Shown one piece after another: positions 36,376 through 39,910 of a stretch of 39,910 nt of DNA. The position numbers and the translations under genes were made by a program. Numbering within the stretch: position 1 is the stretch's first letter; each line of letters opens with the position of its first letter. Under the pieces are notes generated by a model, which worked only from the letters and a program-made list of their open reading frames with translations, made no database searches and was not told the DNA's origin. The DNA is from DASPJQ01 sp035299065 (GTDB lineage: Bacteria > Bacteroidota > Bacteroidia > Flavobacteriales_D > UBA2798), in the NCBI GenBank assembly GCA_035299065.1, contig DATGXI010000168.1, positions 1 through 39,910 on the forward strand, written 5' to 3'.

Positions 36376-38064
36376 TTATTTACACTCAGCCGCTGGTGTT
36401 GCACTTGCAATTTCTTTCACTTTCATAAGCTCAGCTGCTGCCGCATTCCACTGTTCACTGGCATTTAGCGTAATTACTTTGTCCAGGTAACACCTTGACA
36501 TACCTACATCTTTTTTGTCAGAGTAGTAATAATAACGTGCCAGGAAGAAATAGGCTTCTGCCAGTTTTTTATTCATTTTGGCAACTTCTTCGGGTTTTAC
36601 TTTAGCCACAAAAGTTTCATACGCGGTTTTTGCAACCCATGTTTTTACATCTAATTTGTCAAGACAATCCTGTCCCCAACCAACGTAATAATAAGCAGGG
36701 GCATAATCAGGCATTTCCTTGCTGTATTCTGTCCAGGCATATTCAACTATTTTACATGAGTCAATGTTATAGGCCGCTTGTCCCATGAAAAAATAATCAT
36801 TCACATCTTTACTACCTGCTGCCCTGCGTTTTTTGAACCATTCTACCTGCTTGGCATAATTCTTTTTCTCTTTGTAAATAGCAATTATTTCGTCAATCAA
36901 TCCAAGCTTGTTGGCATGGTCCATCATAATTGCTTTTTCAATGTTTTCATCGCGTTTTTCTTCGCTACCGCATTTACCGTGAATACGGCTCAGGTATTCA
37001 TAGTCGGTTGGTGTAATTTTGTCTTTCGGACAAACTTCCATAAACTTATTCATGATCTCCAATGCTTCGGCACATTTACCCAACTCGTACAGGTCATATC
37101 CTTTCAGGCGCATAACCCTTGGTTCGGTACCACCACTCACTTTTTCAATTTCAGTAATTTCGTTAAGTGATTCGGCATACTTTTTAGCTACAAACAAAAT
37201 ACCTGCATAACTGATGCGGGCCGATATGCTTCCTTTATTCATCTCAAGGTATTTCGCATAATCCTTTAACCCTTCTTCAATCTTACCGTTTAACACGTTG
37301 GCATCACCACGGCCCCTGTACGCAGGTGCATAGTTGGGTTCAATACCCATAGCGGCATTGTAATTGGTTATTGACCTGTCAAACTGCTTTGCGCGGTAAT
37401 ACATAAAACCAATGCGCGCGGTAGCCTTTGCCGATTTAGGGTCCAGTTCAGCTGCTTTTTTGTATGCATTAATTGGATCGGTAGCGTTTAATTTGTTTGA
37501 TTCAAACAAAGCATCGCCTTTCACTATATAAGCAGCTACGTTGTTTTCATCCAGGGCAAGCGCTTTTGCAACAAGCTCCAGTGATTTTGAGGGATTTTTT
37601 GATGTACCCTCCAACCAGGCTTCGGCTCCCTCAACATACGCACGAACTTTCATTTCGTCTTTAATCTTAACACCTTTTTCATTGAATAAGTTCCAGGCAG
37701 CATCAAGACTTGCCTGCGCTTCACTGTTTTTATCCCTTACGCGGTAAATTTTAGCAAGGCCAATATGGTTCAATGGCATTTTAGGATTTACCTCAATGCC
37801 TTTTTTGTATAGTACCTCGGCTGAATCTCGTTTTTCAGCGGCAAATAAATTTTCGCCAAAGTAAAACCAGGTTTCAGCATTGGCAGGATCTTTCGCAACA
37901 AGTGTTTTAAATACCGAAGTAGCTTTTTCAAACTGCTCGTTGTCGGTCATTTTAATGGGTTGCATCAATGCAGTTGATTGTGCCTGGCATTTTCCAGCCA
38001 TTAAAACCAAAGCAACTGCTGTTGCACTAAGAGACGTAATTTTCATAATATTTCGCGTGTTCAT
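36376..38064 (-). CDS. Exported TPR-repeat protein
   Basis: 562 residues with a signal peptide (SATAVALVLMAGKCQAQ) and about ten TPR-like repeats, including AETWFYFGENLFAAEKRDSAEVLYKKGIEVNP, DPKSAKATARIGFMYYRAKQFDRS and APAYRGRGDANVLNGK-type units. TPR arrays bind protein partners; this one should be periplasmic or outer-membrane associated. It starts 7 bp after the PstS-like gene stops, so it belongs to the TonB-PstS-TPR operon and is its last gene. Met7 (38046) is an alternative start. The terminator palindrome follows. Confidence 0.9.
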   Translation of the reverse strand: MNTRNIMKITSLSATAVALVLMAGKCQAQSTALMQPIKMTDNEQFEKATSVFKTLVAKDPANAETWFYFGENLFAAEKRDSAEVLYKKGIEVNPKMPLNHIGLAKIYRVRDKNSEAQASLDAAWNLFNEKGVKIKDEMKVRAYVEGAEAWLEGTSKNPSKSLELVAKALALDENNVAAYIVKGDALFESNKLNATDPINAYKKAAELDPKSAKATARIGFMYYRAKQFDRSITNYNAAMGIEPNYAPAYRGRGDANVLNGKIEEGLKDYAKYLEMNKGSISARISYAGILFVAKKYAESLNEITEIEKVSGGTEPRVMRLKGYDLYELGKCAEALEIMNKFMEVCPKDKITPTDYEYLSRIHGKCGSEEKRDENIEKAIMMDHANKLGLIDEIIAIYKEKKNYAKQVEWFKKRRAAGSKDVNDYFFMGQAAYNIDSCKIVEYAWTEYSKEMPDYAPAYYYVGWGQDCLDKLDVKTWVAKTAYETFVAKVKPEEVAKMNKKLAEAYFFLARYYYYSDKKDVGMSRCYLDKVITLNASEQWNAAAAELMKVKEIASATPAAECK

Positions 38065-38071
38065 TTTTTGT

Positions 38072-39061
38072 TTATTCCTTTGGGTATTCTGTTAGTATTC
38101 GTACCGCTCTCCCGGGCATTGTATGTGGCAGTAATCCTGCTTTCAACATAAGCCTTTGGCCCTGGTGACTTGCCATAAAGATAACAAAGCCTGTGCCAAG
38201 GCCTGATTTACCTTCGTGGTTAATCACCAGCACCTTGCGTATCAAGGGGTAAGCACTGTCACCAATACTGGACTGTGAAGGTAAAACAAATTCATTTGTG
38301 TCCTTCAGGCTCTGTAGTGAAATAACCTTAAAATCACGTTTAATGGCCTTACAAAGGGGGTCGTCCTTGTCACTGATAAAATTATAGGGAATAAACCCAA
38401 TCATATTGGGATGATCTATAAGGGAATCCAACAGGTTTGTAACACCCTTGAATGTTCCGCTGTATGGCGAAAACTGCTCGTCTTTTTTGAGGTAATGTTT
38501 CCTGAAATAATTGACCACGCCCGAACCTTTCATGTTGAACCCAAGCAATATTTTTCCACCTACTTTATCGTTTTTAACCAATTCCTGCCAGTTGGTGATT
38601 TTGCCGGTCAACAACTGCGTTAGTTGGTTACGCGTTAGTTTATCCAAGGGGCAGTCTTTGTTCACAATAACCACAATGCCATCACTTGCAATGGGTGTAA
38701 TTACGAGCGGATCTCCTTTTGACTTAAAATAATCAAGGTTTTTTTGCGATGGCATTTCGCCTACCACGGCTATTCGTACTTTGTCGTCCAATAAAGCATT
38801 CATAGCCGAATCTTCGCTCATAAAACCAAGTTCTATTTGCGCATCGGCATAACGTATGTTGTAAACAAAACGCTGGTCATTTAAAATATTTGTATAAGCC
38901 TCATCGGCATAAATGGTAGCTTTTCCATTGGTGAGTGTTGAGTTGTCTTCGTTGCGCTTAACAGGCGGGCTGCAGCTCACGTAAAACAAACCAAACACCA
39001 ATACGGCCCACAGCACTGTGTAGCTTCGCATGATGGTTTTGTATTTTTGCCTGGTATTCAT
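38072..39061 (-). CDS. PstS-like substrate-binding lipoprotein
   Basis: From the ATG at 39061 the protein has 329 residues. A lipoprotein signal ends in FYVSC (lipobox), with Met at 39031 as an alternative start. The fold is that of a periplasmic phosphate-binding protein: ATIYADEAYTNIL, VAVVGEMPSQKNLDYF, GIVVIVNKDCPLDKLTRNQLTQLLTGKITNWQEL, GSGVVNYFRKHYL and MIGFIPYNFISD. The segment ITNWQEL is the Pst hallmark. It lies in a bacteroidotal cluster of TonB, small membrane protein, PstS-like and TPR genes that normally includes exbB and exbD upstream. Since no pstC/A/B genes are present, it may serve an outer-membrane import complex and not an ABC transporter. A longer start at 39103 would read through a repeat and is unlikely. 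Confidence 0.88.
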   Translation of the reverse strand: MNTRQKYKTIMRSYTVLWAVLVFGLFYVSCSPPVKRNEDNSTLTNGKATIYADEAYTNILNDQRFVYNIRYADAQIELGFMSEDSAMNALLDDKVRIAVVGEMPSQKNLDYFKSKGDPLVITPIASDGIVVIVNKDCPLDKLTRNQLTQLLTGKITNWQELVKNDKVGGKILLGFNMKGSGVVNYFRKHYLKKDEQFSPYSGTFKGVTNLLDSLIDHPNMIGFIPYNFISDKDDPLCKAIKRDFKVISLQSLKDTNEFVLPSQSSIGDSAYPLIRKVLVINHEGKSGLGTGFVIFMASHQGQRLMLKAGLLPHTMPGRAVRILTEYPKE

Positions 39062-39073
39062 TTTCTTTTTCGC

Positions 39074-39099
39074 CACTGATAGCACAGATGTACACAGAT
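39074..39099. repeat. Three degenerate CACAGAT units upstream of the PstS-like gene
   Basis: CACTGAT (39074-39080), CACAGAT (39083-39089) and CACAGAT (39093-39099) recur at 9-10 bp spacing. The phase fits one helical turn. From memory, similar CAC-x-GAT arrays occur between genes in Bacteroidota; a count over the genome would show whether it is a dispersed family. Confidence 0.45.
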
Positions 39100-39267
39100 T
39101 CATTTACCGGATATTTAATAACAGTACCCTTATTGGGCTTAATTGTTCAATACCCGCGCTGCCTGTAAAAATAGGGAAAAATTGCTGTGAGATGGCGTAT
39201 GAGCCGGATACGAAAAGATTAAAATATGCAGTAACCTGTACGGTCTGTGACCCTCTTCTTCAGTATG

Positions 39268-39492
39268 TCACATGTCAAAAAAGCCCTTGCCTTCTTTCAA
39301 CGACTTTCGTATGTCGTAAATAAGTTTTCCTAACCTGAAAATTCCATAGCCCAGCAGTACGCCACCAATTACACCACGGTAATAGGGAATGCGGCTATAC
39401 AGCACATTGGTAAATGCTATAAAAAAGCCAAAGGCCATATAAAATATGGCCATGGCAATCGAGAGATATTTTACAAAGCGGGAACCCGTCAT
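39268..39492 (-). CDS. Small two-helix membrane protein of the TonB cluster
   Basis: 74 residues with two transmembrane helices (about 10-30 and 38-58) and a short positively charged tail. It lies 11 bp after the TonB gene. Comparable small membrane proteins sit at this place in bacteroidotal ExbB-ExbD-TonB-PstS clusters; the function is unknown. Confidence 0.75.
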   Translation of the reverse strand: MTGSRFVKYLSIAMAIFYMAFGFFIAFTNVLYSRIPYYRGVIGGVLLGYGIFRLGKLIYDIRKSLKEGKGFFDM

Positions 39493-39503
39493 GGGTTGTT
39501 TAC

Positions 39504-39910
39504 TTATTGTGCTATTCTAAAGTTAACCGGCAAAACATATTTTGATTTTACCGCTTTACCATTGTTGTTGGCTGCTTTCCACTTTGGCATCATTTTCACA
39601 ACGCGTACAGCTTCCATATCAAGTCCGGTTGAAACCGAGCGCTTAACTTTTACACCGTTAATGCTTCCATCAGTTCCTACAACAAACTCAATCCACACTT
39701 TACCTTGAATGCCTGAGCTTGATTCCATTTCAGGATACTTGATGTTTTTTTGCAAAAACTTCATCAACTCAGCCTGTCCGCCCGGAAACTCGGCACCTTC
39801 CTGAACCTCGGCCTGGTCAAAAATTTGATCAGGAATTGGAGGATCTTCTTTTTTTGGTGGAGGCAACTGTTCTTCCTCAGTTCCTTTAATGTTTTCGGCA
39901 CCTGTGTTTT
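39504..39910 (-). CDS. tonB: TonB energy transducer, C-terminal part (5' truncated)
   Basis: The frame is open to the window edge, so the N-terminus (with the expected membrane anchor) is outside. What is visible is a Pro/Lys/Glu-rich linker (PPPKKEDPPIPD) and a TonB C-terminal domain: EFPGGQ, FLQKNIKYPE, IQGKVWIEFVVGTDGSI, LDMEAVRVV, MPKWKA, YVLPVNFRI. The linker sets it apart from the three short TonB-domain proteins near 12-13 kb. In the usual cluster order exbB and exbD would lie just upstream, beyond 39910. It transmits proton-motive energy to outer-membrane receptors. Confidence 0.93.
   Translation of the reverse strand, partial: NTGAENIKGTEEEQLPPPKKEDPPIPDQIFDQAEVQEGAEFPGGQAELMKFLQKNIKYPEMESSSGIQGKVWIEFVVGTDGSINGVKVKRSVSTGLDMEAVRVVKMMPKWKAANNNGKAVKSKYVLPVNFRIAQ

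Noticed and set aside
39062..39103. N-terminal extension of the PstS-like protein to an ATG at 39103
   Set aside because: It would translate the CACAGAT-type repeat and place polar residues before the lipoprotein signal.
1..39910. tRNA, rRNA, CRISPR arrays, insertion sequences, prophage genes
   Set aside because: I looked for these and saw no convincing example in the window.

Overview
The window looks like chromosomal DNA of a Bacteroidota bacterium, most likely a carotenoid-forming Flavobacteriia, Cytophagia or Chitinophagia relative. The evidence is: two proteins ending in a type IX secretion (T9SS) type A sorting domain; an IPExxxVDY-type gene upstream of pyruvate kinase; DUF5686, SusC-style carboxypeptidase-regulatory and TonB proteins; a bacteroidotal set of monocyclic-carotenoid genes; almost no Shine-Dalgarno sequences; and a few promoters resembling the TTTG / TAnnTTTG type. 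I saw no rRNA, tRNA, CRISPR array, prophage or transposase. All assignments come from reading the sequence; no database search was run.

Layout. 1-5098 (+): the 3' end of a T9SS-sorted beta-propeller-like protein, a lipoprotein, a small exported protein and a TPR-sensor histidine kinase. 5248-13839 (-): a flotillin-like SPFH protein with a tandemly repeated N-terminal region, an exported alpha/beta hydrolase, then a housekeeping run (MORN/TonB-domain protein, two more TonB-domain proteins, murI, nadD, a Nif3-family protein and a zinc-ribbon coiled-coil protein) in which many start and stop codons overlap. 13985-17757 (+): a carotenoid cluster (crtD, cruF, crtZ, crtYcd) plus a small unknown gene. 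17762-25472 (-): a probable zinc/copper TonB-dependent receptor with a His/Cys-rich exported partner, pyruvate kinase, the IPExxxVDY protein and a DUF5686 outer-membrane protein. 25459-30836 (+): a radical SAM/SPASM protein, an exported coiled-coil protein and a large secreted subtilase. 30905-39910 (-): a WG-repeat/FGE-like protein, ispD, queA, a TPR-SpoIIE phosphatase, and the distal part of an envelope cluster (TonB, small membrane protein, PstS-like lipoprotein, TPR protein).

How the genes fit together. CruF, CrtD, CrtYcd and CrtZ would together convert lycopene to a monocyclic 1'-hydroxy-3',4'-didehydro xanthophyll of the saproxanthin type. The phytoene synthase, the main desaturase and any ketolase must lie elsewhere, and ispD supplies isoprenoid precursors. 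The TonB-domain proteins and the TonB-dependent receptor share one theme, energised import across the outer membrane, but the three TonB-domain proteins near murI have cleavable signal peptides instead of a membrane anchor, so they are not ordinary energy transducers.

The most unusual non-coding signal is a 14-bp perfect inverted repeat followed by six Ts. It reads as an intrinsic terminator for the TPR gene, and the GTG start codon of the next gene (the SpoIIE phosphatase) lies inside its 3' arm. Other unexplained structure includes a nested inverted repeat upstream of the hydrolase, a GC-rich intergenic island near 22.9 kb, and a 9-bp inverted repeat between the IPExxxVDY gene and pyk.
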